A DNA stretch of 64,000 bases from the NCBI RefSeq assembly GCF_042680605.1, contig NZ_JBHUEE010000013.1:1-64000 (forward strand), written 5' to 3'. This document shows, one piece after another, positions 16,356-24,377 of this stretch. Made by a program: the position numbers and the translations under genes. The number at the start of each line of letters is the position of its first letter. Position 1 is the stretch's first letter. The stretch is from Allobogoriella deserti. Lineage in GTDB: Bacteria > Actinomycetota > Actinomycetes > Actinomycetales > Actinomycetaceae. A model generated the notes under the pieces. It worked only from the letters and a program-made list of their open reading frames with translations, ran no database searches and was not told the origin of the DNA.

Positions 16356-18143
16356 GTGGCCGCCCCCGCAGCTGCCCGCCCGCGGCGCCGCCTGGCGCCC
16401 CGGGTGGTGCTGGCTATGACCGTCCTCGTCCTCGCCGTCTCCGGATGGCTCGGCGTGCGGGCCATGCTCGCCAAGGCGGCGCTGGACGAGGCTCGGCCGG
16501 CCGCCGAGCGGGTCATGGCCGCTGTGACGGAGCGCGGGGCCGGGGCACTCACGGAGACGTCCGTGCGGCAGGACATCCGGCTGCTCGCTGAGCGTTCCGA
16601 GACGCTTGCGTCCCTGACCTCCGACCCGGTGTGGCGCGTCGCAGAACGGCTCCCCGAGGTGGGTCCGACCATGTCGGCGAGCCGGATCGGCGCGGCCGAG
16701 GCCGCCCGGCTCCTCGGCGACGCGGTCGTGCCGGTGCTCGACACCACCGACGAGCTGGCCGACGGCCTGCGCATGAGCGACGGCCGCATCGACGTCGGTG
16801 CGCTGGAGGATCTGCACACGGCGCTGGCCACTGCTGACGAGACCGCCCGCACGGCGCTCGAACGCCTCGGGCGCGTGCCGCGCGGTGGCGTGGACAGCCG
16901 AGTCGGCGAGGATCTCAACCGGATGCAGGCCCTGCTCACGCACACGACGCCCGCCCTCGACACCCTCGCCGACGTCACCGAGGCCGCGCCCGCCGTGCTC
17001 GGGGCCGAGGGGCCGCGGCTGATCCTGATCATGCTGCAGAACAACGCCGAGCTGCGCAGCGGCGGCGGCATCACCGGCACCTTCTTCGCCGTGGAGATCG
17101 ATAACGGCCGGTTCACCGAGGTCGACCACACCGACAGCGCGGCGTTCTCACCCGCCGACGTCTCACCGGTGCCGATCCCGGCGGGCACGCGCGAGACGTT
17201 CGGCGACGAGGTCGGCCGGTACGTCCAGAACCTCACGACGACGCCTGACTTCGCCCTCTCCGGACGGTTGGCCTCGGCGTGGTGGGCCGAACGCACCGGC
17301 CGGACACCCGACATGGTCGTGGCGATCGACCCCGCTGTGGTCCGGACCCTGCTCGAGGTCACGGGTCCGCTGCGGGCCGGCGAAGCGGACCTCACCGCCG
17401 GCAATGTGGTCGAGGCGCTGCTGCGCCGGCCGTACCTGACGATGGACGCCGACGAGCAGACCGAGTACTTCTTCGGGGTCAGTGAGGCCCTGGCCCAGCG
17501 GCTCGTGAGCTCGGCGAACACGCTGCCCCAGGTGGCGGGGGCCGCGGCTCCGCTCATCGAGGAAGGCCGCGTGGCGGTGTGGAGCAGGCACCCGCAGGAG
17601 CAGGCCCTCATCGCGGACACGCCGCTGGCGGGCCTACTCGGCCGGCTCGAGACCGCCGGGGACGACGCCTACGCCGTCCTGTTCAACAACCTCTCCGGGA
17701 GCAAGCTCGACGCGTACCTCGACGCCGGCTTCTCGGCCGTGGTGGACCGGTGCCGTCCGGACGGGCGTGGGTCCGTGGCGGTCTCGACGGGCCTGGTCAG
17801 CGAGGTCCCGACGGATGTGGACCTGCCGTGGTACGCCGCCCCGGGGTTCGGCGGATACGCCCGCGAAGACCTCGCACTCCTCGTCACCGTCCTCGCTCCC
17901 CCGGGCACCGTGCCGGAGGGTGCATGGCTCGACGGTGCCCCGCTGAGCTCCCACGTCAGTCACGACGCCGGACGCAGCGCCGTCACCGCCCGCGTGACCC
18001 TCCCGCCGGGGCACAGCGCGCACGTGACGTTCCGGTTCGTGGCAGCCGAACCCGGCCCGGTCGAGCCGGCGCTGCTGCACACGCCGCTCATCGACACCGC
18101 CGACGTCGTCACGACCGGGCAGGCCTGTGAGGTGCCGCGATGA
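16356..18143 (+). CDS. DUF4012-domain membrane-anchored protein
   Basis: A 595-aa protein with one N-terminal transmembrane segment (about residues 15-35) and a long extracytoplasmic part. The family marker QNNAELRSGGGITGTFF sits near residue 230, and the C-terminal region has a beta-rich repeat of the same type. DUF4012 proteins are widespread in actinobacteria and often lie near polysaccharide or cell-surface loci; their activity is not established. The start GTG 16356 lacks an obvious ribosome-binding site, and its 11-base distance from the LPXTG gene suggests co-transcription. A GTG or ATG in the first helix cannot be excluded as start, but would truncate the anchor. Confidence 0.75.
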   Translation: MAAPAAARPRRRLAPRVVLAMTVLVLAVSGWLGVRAMLAKAALDEARPAAERVMAAVTERGAGALTETSVRQDIRLLAERSETLASLTSDPVWRVAERLPEVGPTMSASRIGAAEAARLLGDAVVPVLDTTDELADGLRMSDGRIDVGALEDLHTALATADETARTALERLGRVPRGGVDSRVGEDLNRMQALLTHTTPALDTLADVTEAAPAVLGAEGPRLILIMLQNNAELRSGGGITGTFFAVEIDNGRFTEVDHTDSAAFSPADVSPVPIPAGTRETFGDEVGRYVQNLTTTPDFALSGRLASAWWAERTGRTPDMVVAIDPAVVRTLLEVTGPLRAGEADLTAGNVVEALLRRPYLTMDADEQTEYFFGVSEALAQRLVSSANTLPQVAGAAAPLIEEGRVAVWSRHPQEQALIADTPLAGLLGRLETAGDDAYAVLFNNLSGSKLDAYLDAGFSAVVDRCRPDGRGSVAVSTGLVSEVPTDVDLPWYAAPGFGGYAREDLALLVTVLAPPGTVPEGAWLDGAPLSSHVSHDAGRSAVTARVTLPPGHSAHVTFRFVAAEPGPVEPALLHTPLIDTADVVTTGQACEVPR

Positions 18144-18228
18144 CCGGACGACGCAGCGCGGACGGCGCCGCGGTACGGGCGCGAAAGCGCCTCGGGAGCG
18201 CCGGGCACCTTGGTAGCTTGAGCCCACT

Positions 18229-18894
18229 ATGGGGATGGATGACGGGATCGCGGTGCGTCCGGATCCCGGCGACGCCGGCGACGGCGCCGACGGCGCGGCG
18301 CCCGCCGAGACGAGCGAGGGAACCGCCCGCTTCCGGCGTGCCGCCTCCTTGTTCGTGCGGTGGCGCGACGGCGACACCCTCGCCATGGACGACCTGGTCC
18401 GCCTGATGACACCGGTGCTGTGGCATGTGGTCCGCGCCTACGACCTGCCCCGTGCGCTGGCCGAGGACGTCGTCCAGACGACGTGGCTCGCCCTGGTGCG
18501 CAAACACGAGACCATCAAGGAGCCGGCAGCGGTCTCGGGATGGTTGACGGTCACGGCCAGGCGGGAGGCCTGGCGCACCGTCAAGGCCGCGCGGCGCGCG
18601 GACCCGACCGAGGACGAGCATCTCGAACCACGCCTTCCGGCGCAGCGCTCCGCCGAGCACGAGGCCGACGAGGCCGACACCGCACGGATCCTGTGGGACG
18701 CCGTACACCAGCTCAGCGAACGCTGCCGACGACTGCTCCGGGTGATCGCCTTCGACGATCGACCCGATTACGGCCGCATCGCCCGCGACACGGGCATGCC
18801 GGTCGGTAGCATCGGACCGACCCGTGGACGCTGCCTCGCCAAGCTGCGGGCGGTGCTTCACCAGATGGGGTTCACACCCGAGGAGGTCGCATGA
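18229..18894 (+). CDS. ECF-like sigma-70 family RNA polymerase sigma factor
   Basis: A 221-aa sigma factor. Region 2 lies at about residues 55-110 (with AEDVVQTTWLALVR, the core-binding and -10 recognition helix), and region 4 at about 155-215, with a helix-turn-helix around DYGRIARDTGMPVGSIGPTRGRC (given in part). Regions 1 and 3 are absent, as in ECF factors. A 30-residue Asp/Gly/Ala-rich extension precedes region 2. TAGCTT at 18214-18219 lies 9 nt before ATG 18229, so the mRNA has almost no leader. Its stop overlaps the next gene's ATG by 4 bases. It probably directs expression of the protease genes that follow. Confidence 0.87.
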   Translation: MGMDDGIAVRPDPGDAGDGADGAAPAETSEGTARFRRAASLFVRWRDGDTLAMDDLVRLMTPVLWHVVRAYDLPRALAEDVVQTTWLALVRKHETIKEPAAVSGWLTVTARREAWRTVKAARRADPTEDEHLEPRLPAQRSAEHEADEADTARILWDAVHQLSERCRRLLRVIAFDDRPDYGRIARDTGMPVGSIGPTRGRCLAKLRAVLHQMGFTPEEVA

Positions 18895-19388
18895 ACTCCG
18901 ACGACACCAGGGACGTCGACGGCGACGTCGGGGTCGACGACGAACGGCTCCTGGCAGCTCTGCGTGGTGTGTGGGAGCAGTACGACCCACCGCCCGCCGG
19001 CCTGACCGACCGCATGATCGCCGCCGTCGCGGTGGACGACGTCTCCCGCGACCTGGCCCTGCTCGAGTTGCAGACCGACGCCGAGCGCGCCGCGGTCCGC
19101 AGTGATCGCGAGCGCCTCACGCTGCAGTTCAGCGACGAGACCACGAGCGTGCTGCTGCACGTCTCGGTCACCGAGTCCGGCCTGCGGAGGGTGGACGGGT
19201 GGTCCGACCCCGCGGTGCTCGCGGCCCGGCTCGCCCAGGACGAGGACGAGAAGGAGTGGACGGCCGAGCTCGGTGAGCAGGGCCGGTTCGCGTTCGACGG
19301 CATCTCCCCCGGCCTGGCCAGGGTCCGACTCAGCGTGCAGCACCCGGACGGGCCGAGGGGCTTCGTGACGCCGCAGTTCCAGGTGTGA
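18891..19388 (+). CDS. Unrecognised 165-aa partner of the sigma factor
   Basis: The ATG at 18891 overlaps the sigma-factor stop (ATGA). The N-terminal 20 residues are acidic. Residues 20-60 look helical, with DPPPAGLTDRMIAAVAVDD, a pattern reminiscent of short anti-sigma-like regions. The C-terminal half is beta-rich and ends with GRFAFDGISPGLARVRLSVQ, resembling a carboxypeptidase-regulatory-like sandwich. There is no membrane helix, signal peptide or Cys-His zinc motif, so if it is an anti-sigma factor it is a soluble, zinc-free one. Position and coupling suggest it controls the sigma factor, but no function is proven. Confidence 0.7.
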   Translation: MNSDDTRDVDGDVGVDDERLLAALRGVWEQYDPPPAGLTDRMIAAVAVDDVSRDLALLELQTDAERAAVRSDRERLTLQFSDETTSVLLHVSVTESGLRRVDGWSDPAVLAARLAQDEDEKEWTAELGEQGRFAFDGISPGLARVRLSVQHPDGPRGFVTPQFQV

Positions 19389-19507
19389 GCACACCACATC
19401 CGTGACGGCCGCGGCCGTCACGGACACATCGCATCGCGCACCCCGGGGGCAGGGCGCACACGCAACGCCGCAATGCCGCAGCGAAGGACGACCGGGAGGC
19501 GTGGGAG

Positions 19508-21151
19508 ATGACCGAGGACGCACACGGCGTGCCGGAGCCGAGGGGCTGGACCTGGCGCGACCGAGCCAGCGGGTCGAACCGGATCGGCCGCACCCTCGAA
19601 CCGTCGATCGACCCGGACAGCGGGGTGCAGGCGTTCCCGACCGTCTACGTGCCCGATCGGCTGCTCGTCTCGGTGGACCCGGATCGGGACGAGGCCGGAG
19701 ACGAGTCGGTCGAGATCCTGCGGGAGGTGGCCCGGGATCTCGGCTCGGACGTCCGGGTCGCGACACTGGACGGCGAGCAGGTCGACGGGCCGCCACCCCT
19801 CCTCGTCCCGCCGGACCCGCAGGACCCGGAGGACCTCGGTGTGGCAGGCGTGCTTCGCGTCCATCTGACGCCGAGCGAACAGGCCCCCGGTGGGGCGGGG
19901 GTCGCGGACGCCTGGGACGTTCTCCAGGCGGCCCGGCGCAGGACCGGGACCTCGATGCCGGGGGTGGGGCTCGAGCACGTGCTCACGATCGACCCCATGG
20001 GGGTCAATCCGTTCACCGTCTCCAATCCCTTCACCGTCTCGAACCCCTTCACCGTCAGCAATCCCTACGCCACGGACCCGTACGCCGCCTCCGGCCAGTA
20101 CGCGCTCCCGGGCAGCGGCGGACGCCAACCTGTCGCACGGCTCGGTGCCGGCCCGGTGCGCGGCGAGGGGCCCGGCAAGGGTGAGCGCCGCCCGGTGGTG
20201 GCCGTGCTCGACACCGGCTGCGGCGAGCATGAGTGGCTGCCCGAGCACATCGTCACCCGGCGCCTCGAGCTCGACGGGCAGCCGATCGGCCTCACGGACG
20301 CGGCGGACCCGGAGAGATTCCCGGACATGTACGGCCAGCTCGACGGCGCCATCGACCCCGTCGCCGGCCACGGCACATTCATCGCCGGCGTGGTCCGGCA
20401 GGTGGCGCCGGAGGCGGACATCGTCTCCGTGCGGACCGCGAACGCGCTCGGCGTGGTCGACGAGGGGACGTTGCTGACCACCGTCGGCGACGTCGTCACC
20501 CTCCTCAAGCGCTACCGGACCAGCGGCGGTGAGAGCGGCACTCCGATCGACGTGCTCAACCTCTCCCTCGGGTACTACCACGAGACGCCGGAGGACGGCT
20601 ATTACTCGAGGAGGTTGTACGACCTGCTCTCCGAGGCCCGGAAGAACGGGTGCGCCGTCGTCTGTTCGGCGGGCAACGACACCATCGACCGCCCCTCGTT
20701 CCCCGCCTCGCTGTGGGCGTGGGAGCCAGATCGCCCGGACGGGAACGGCATCAAGCCCGATGGCGACGCCCGGCACATCTGCGTCGGTGCGCTGAACCCG
20801 AGCTGCTCCTCCGTCGCGCTGTTCTCCAACGTGGGTGACTGGGTGCAGGTCTATGCCCCCGGCGCCTCCGTGGTGAGCACGACACCGGCGTTCGAGGGCG
20901 GACGGCAGGCCGACGCACGGGACGACCGCTACCAGCGGCGCCGCGAGACGATCGGGCCGGAGGACTACCGCGGCACGTTCTCCCTGTGGAGCGGGACCTC
21001 CTTCGCCGCGCCGTACCTCGCCGGGCTGATCGGCCACGAGCTCGGCTTCCCGGCCGCCGAGGAGAACGCCTCTCGTGCCGTGGCAGCCTCACGGGCCGCA
21101 ACTGATCGTGCCCTGCGCGCGGCCGACGTCGTCGACGGGTCCGCGCTGTGA
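19508..21151 (+). CDS. Intracellular S8 (subtilisin-family) serine protease
   Basis: A 547-aa protein without a signal peptide. The catalytic triad is intact: Asp235 in VAVLDTGC, His288 in AGHGTFIAGV and Ser498 in SGTSFAAPYLAG, with the oxyanion Asn in CSAGND. The first 230 residues are a non-catalytic N-terminal region containing three NPFTVS repeats (residues 167-184) just before the protease domain, a position typical of an inhibitory prodomain or a linker. ATG 19508 has GGGAGG about 8 bases upstream. It lies between the sigma-factor pair and a TPR-CHAT protease gene, so it probably acts in the same pathway inside the cell. Confidence 0.88.
   Translation: MTEDAHGVPEPRGWTWRDRASGSNRIGRTLEPSIDPDSGVQAFPTVYVPDRLLVSVDPDRDEAGDESVEILREVARDLGSDVRVATLDGEQVDGPPPLLVPPDPQDPEDLGVAGVLRVHLTPSEQAPGGAGVADAWDVLQAARRRTGTSMPGVGLEHVLTIDPMGVNPFTVSNPFTVSNPFTVSNPYATDPYAASGQYALPGSGGRQPVARLGAGPVRGEGPGKGERRPVVAVLDTGCGEHEWLPEHIVTRRLELDGQPIGLTDAADPERFPDMYGQLDGAIDPVAGHGTFIAGVVRQVAPEADIVSVRTANALGVVDEGTLLTTVGDVVTLLKRYRTSGGESGTPIDVLNLSLGYYHETPEDGYYSRRLYDLLSEARKNGCAVVCSAGNDTIDRPSFPASLWAWEPDRPDGNGIKPDGDARHICVGALNPSCSSVALFSNVGDWVQVYAPGASVVSTTPAFEGGRQADARDDRYQRRRETIGPEDYRGTFSLWSGTSFAAPYLAGLIGHELGFPAAEENASRAVAASRAATDRALRAADVVDGSAL
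20006..20059 (+). repeat. Three in-frame 18-bp tandem repeats encoding NPFTVS
   Basis: The unit AATCC(G/C)TTCACCGTCTCC varies only at third positions and occurs at 20006-20023, 20024-20041 and 20042-20059, followed by a partial NPYA copy. The synonymous drift with unchanged amino acids suggests selection on the peptide rather than recent slippage. Confidence 0.85.
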
Positions 21152-21179
21152 TCCGTGCCCGAGGAGAGGACGAGCCGTC

Positions 21180-23672
21180 ATGGCCGCGCTGAGCGCGGAG
21201 ACACTGCACGAGCGAGGGCTCGAGCAGACGAACAAGGGGCGGTACACCTCGGCACTGAAGACGCTGGCGCAAGCTGCGGCCCGCGCGCATTCCAACGACG
21301 TCCGAGCCCGTGTCGCCGGGACGACGGCGTACCTGCTGGCCCGGACCGGGCGGCCCGACGAGGCCGAGGCCTTGTGTCGGGAGGCACTCGAAACGCCGGA
21401 TGGCAACGGGCTCAGCGAGGAGACGAAAGCCGTTCTCTACGGCCAGCTGGGCACCCTGGCTCTCGAACGCGGAGATTTCGACCACGGACTGGATTGGCTG
21501 GACATCGCCATCGGTATGGAGGCCGACGGCAAACGCCGCGGCAACATGCTGATCAACCGGAGTGTCGCCGCAACGAGACTTGGCCGCCTGACCGAGGCCA
21601 GGTTGGACCTCGACAAGGCCAGCGCCACGTTCGCCACGCAGGGCGAGGAGATGTTCCGGGCCATCGCGGACCACAACTCCGGGTACATCTCGCTGCTCGA
21701 GGGTGACCTCGTCACGGCACTGCAGAAGATGACCGCAGCCCGGGCCGCGCTTTCCGTCTCGGCCGCGCATGTGGCCACATGTGACCTCGACCGGGCCGAG
21801 GTGCTCCGGGAGGCCGGCCTGGTGCGGGAGGCCGAGGACACCCTGGCGGCGGTGGCCCGTGCCTTCGGAGCCAACCGGATGCCGCAGGCCCGCGCCGAGG
21901 CCGAGTTCCAGCTGGCCCGCTCGCTGCTCACGCACGACCCTGCACGGGCGCGAGCCGTGGCCGCCGGAGCCGCACGGCGCTTCGAGCGCCTGGGCGCCGA
22001 GGGGTGGGCGGTCCGCGCGGAGGCGGTGCGGCTGCGCGCCGCGCTGGCCGCGGGTCGCGTGCGAGGACGGCACGCCCCGGCTCCCGAACAGCTCGACGAC
22101 GTCGCGAGGCGCCTCGAGGCCGCCGGGTTCCCCGGCGAGCGGGACGCCCTACGGCTCACCCAGAAGGCGGCCGAGGCGCGCGCCGGGCGGGTCGTGGGGG
22201 ATCTCCCCCGGCCGCGGCGGCGCGATCCCCTGCCCCTGCGCCTGCTCGGGTACGAGGCCCGCGCCGCGCGGGCGGCGGCCCGAGGGCGCGACGGCGAGGC
22301 ACGCCGGCACGCCGCGGACGGCCTGCACCAGCTGGTGTCCTGGCAGGCCTCGTTCGGTGCCCTCGACATGCTCTCCTCGGTCGCGATGCACGCGAACGGT
22401 CTCCTGCACGAAGGCCTGGAGGCCGCCAAACGCTCGCGCCGGCCCGAGATCGTCTTCGAGTGGTCCGAACGCGCCCGGCACTTCAGTCAGCAGGTCTCCC
22501 CCGTCCGGCCACCGCCCGACCCCGAGCTGGCGGCCGACCTCGCCGAGCTGCGACGGCTCAGCGCGGACGCCGGCAGCGACGCTGCGGCAGCGGCGCGGAT
22601 CGCCCGGCTCCGCGACCAGGTGCGGGACCGTCAGTGGTCGAACACGGTGCCGGCCGTCAACATCCCTCGCGTGAGTCTCGAGGAGCTGCGCGCGGGTCTC
22701 GACGCCGAGACGGCCCTCGTCACGTTCGTGTTCAGCCGTGGCGGCCTGACCTGCCTCACGGTGCCCGGCGCGAACGCAGGCCCACCCACCCTGCACGAGA
22801 TCTCGTGGCCTGCCGTCAAGGACCGGTTGTCCGGCCTGCGGGCGGAGCTGGACGTCTCGGCCAGTGTGCGTTCCGGGCCCCTCGCGCAGGTGGTGCGCCA
22901 GACGCTCGAGGTCCGGCTGACGGATCTGTCGGACCTGCTGGTCCGCCACGCAATGCGGACGGCCGGAGATCCGCGGCGGGTGGTGGTCACGGCGCCCGGG
23001 GCGCTGGTGGACGTGCCCTGGGCCATGCTCCCGGCGCTGCGTGGCCGTTCCGTCACGCTGACCCGCTCCGCCTCCCGGTGGGTGTCCACGCCGCGCACGG
23101 TGCCCGTTCCACGCACGGCGGGCTTCGCCGTCGGCCCGGGTGTGGCGCGCGGTCCGGACGAGGCGCGGGCGGGTGCCCGTGCGTGGGTGGCGGCAGGGTC
23201 AGAGGCCGAGACGGCGGAGCCGCGTGTCCTCGCCGGTGAAGGGGCCCTCGTCGCGGCAGTGACGGAGCTCGCCGGCCGGGTCGACGTGCTGCACGTGGCC
23301 GCGCACGGTCGGCACGCGCCGAACTCGCCGCTGCTGTCCGGGTTCGAACTCGCCGACGGCCCGCTGTTCGGCTACGACATCGACCTCATCCCGCGCGCAC
23401 CGGAGACGGTCGTGCTCTCGGCGTGCGAGCTCGGACGGTCCTCGGTCCGGTGGGGCGAGGAGGCGGTCGGCATGGCGCGGGCATGGCTGCATGCCGGCAC
23501 CCGGTGCGTCATCGCGGCCCCCGTCGCGGTGGCCGACGACGTCGCGAGCGATCTTCTCGGTGCGCTGCACCGCTGGCTCGCCGGTGGGCTCGCACCGGCG
23601 GACGCGCTCGCCGCCGCAACCGCGGAGACGGGGCACATCGCTCCGTTCCTGTGCCACGGGTCAGGCTTCTGA
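21180..23672 (+). CDS. TPR-CHAT protein (caspase-like protease)
   Basis: An 830-aa cytosolic protein. Residues 1-350 form degenerate tetratricopeptide-type helical repeats (for example GLEQTNKGRYTSALKTLAQA and GQLGTLALERGDFDHGLDWL). Residues 620-830 form a CHAT domain, a member of the caspase clan. The expected dyad is present: His709 in VAAHGRH and Cys749 in LSACELG. Known CHAT proteases include the effector Csx29 of type III-E CRISPR. ATG 21180 is supported by GAGGAGAGGA upstream. The gene follows the subtilase by 28 bases, so the two are probably co-transcribed. The stop lies inside the convergent acetyltransferase gene (12-base tail overlap). Targets and activating signal are unknown. Confidence 0.85.
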   Translation: MAALSAETLHERGLEQTNKGRYTSALKTLAQAAARAHSNDVRARVAGTTAYLLARTGRPDEAEALCREALETPDGNGLSEETKAVLYGQLGTLALERGDFDHGLDWLDIAIGMEADGKRRGNMLINRSVAATRLGRLTEARLDLDKASATFATQGEEMFRAIADHNSGYISLLEGDLVTALQKMTAARAALSVSAAHVATCDLDRAEVLREAGLVREAEDTLAAVARAFGANRMPQARAEAEFQLARSLLTHDPARARAVAAGAARRFERLGAEGWAVRAEAVRLRAALAAGRVRGRHAPAPEQLDDVARRLEAAGFPGERDALRLTQKAAEARAGRVVGDLPRPRRRDPLPLRLLGYEARAARAAARGRDGEARRHAADGLHQLVSWQASFGALDMLSSVAMHANGLLHEGLEAAKRSRRPEIVFEWSERARHFSQQVSPVRPPPDPELAADLAELRRLSADAGSDAAAAARIARLRDQVRDRQWSNTVPAVNIPRVSLEELRAGLDAETALVTFVFSRGGLTCLTVPGANAGPPTLHEISWPAVKDRLSGLRAELDVSASVRSGPLAQVVRQTLEVRLTDLSDLLVRHAMRTAGDPRRVVVTAPGALVDVPWAMLPALRGRSVTLTRSASRWVSTPRTVPVPRTAGFAVGPGVARGPDEARAGARAWVAAGSEAETAEPRVLAGEGALVAAVTELAGRVDVLHVAAHGRHAPNSPLLSGFELADGPLFGYDIDLIPRAPETVVLSACELGRSSVRWGEEAVGMARAWLHAGTRCVIAAPVAVADDVASDLLGALHRWLAGGLAPADALAAATAETGHIAPFLCHGSGF

Positions 23673-24269
23673 GCCCTCGATCCGGACGAGCTCCCCGCCG
23701 GAGTCGCGGTACCGCTCCCCCGTGACCGGGCACCGCCACTCGTCGCCCTCGGCGACCAGCGGCTGTCCGGCCCGCCCCACCCAGCCGACCTGTCGTGCCG
23801 GAACGCCGACGACGATGGCGTGAGCGGGAACGTCCTTGGTGACCACCGCACCGGCGGCCACGAGCGCCCAGGCGCCGATCGTCACCGGTGCGACGGCCAC
23901 CGCGCGCGCCCCGATCGAGGCGCCCCGGTCGATGCTCACCCCGACCGGCGTCCAGTCCTCGGCGGTCTTGAGTCCGCCGTCTGGTGTCACCGCCCGCGGG
24001 AACTCGTCGTTGGTCAGCACGACCGCCGGACCGATGAACACCCCGTCGGCCAGCCGGGCCGGCTCGTAGACCAGCGCGTAGTTCTGCACCTTACAGGCGT
24101 CACCCAGTTCGACACCCGGGCCGATGTAGGCGCCGCGGCCGATGATGCAGTCCGCGCCGACGCGTGCCCCCTCACGCACCTGCGCCAGATGCCACACCCG
24201 GGTACGGGCGCCGACGCTCGCCTCGGGCGAGACGTCGGAGGACGGTTCAACGACGGCGGCATCGGTCAC
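23661..24269 (-). CDS. Left-handed beta-helix sugar N-acetyltransferase, WbpD-like
   Basis: A 202-aa acyltransferase with hexapeptide repeats (GADCIIGRGAYIGPGV, and GASIGARAVAVAPVTIGAWA) forming a left-handed beta-helix. The motif LTNDEFPRA and the ending HAIVVGVPARQVGWVGRAG match WbpD/WlbB, which acetylates UDP-2-acetamido-3-amino sugars. Here the partners are the divergent oxidoreductase and the aminotransferases on the plus strand. The start is GTG 24269, with GGAG 11 bases upstream. The C-terminal 40 residues form a small extra segment. It is divergent from the polysaccharide operon (108 bases apart) and convergent with the CHAT gene, overlapping it by 12 bases. Confidence 0.85.
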   Translation of the reverse strand: MTDAAVVEPSSDVSPEASVGARTRVWHLAQVREGARVGADCIIGRGAYIGPGVELGDACKVQNYALVYEPARLADGVFIGPAVVLTNDEFPRAVTPDGGLKTAEDWTPVGVSIDRGASIGARAVAVAPVTIGAWALVAAGAVVTKDVPAHAIVVGVPARQVGWVGRAGQPLVAEGDEWRCPVTGERYRDSGGELVRIEGSEA

Positions 24270-24377
24270 GGGAGGGCTCCGTCCAGGTATCAGGTGCCGC
24301 AGCCGGGGCTCTTTTCGGGTGCGGCCGGCACAAGCGTGTCGACCGGGAGCCGTCAAGGCAAGAGCGGAGGCACACTC

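Noticed and set aside
18140..18406. Small plus-strand ORF overlapping the DUF4012 stop and the sigma gene
   Set aside because: Its body overlaps the sigma-factor start in another frame, and it has no family similarity; chance overlap of ATGA is common here.
20006..20059. The 18-bp repeats as a CRISPR array or integration site
   Set aside because: Repeats are in frame, contiguous without spacers and encode NPFTVS in a protease gene.
23820..24377. Longer N-terminus of the Gfo/Idh oxidoreductase starting further upstream
   Set aside because: The extra translation overlaps the acetyltransferase gene and lacks family similarity; GTG 24378 has a good Shine-Dalgarno.
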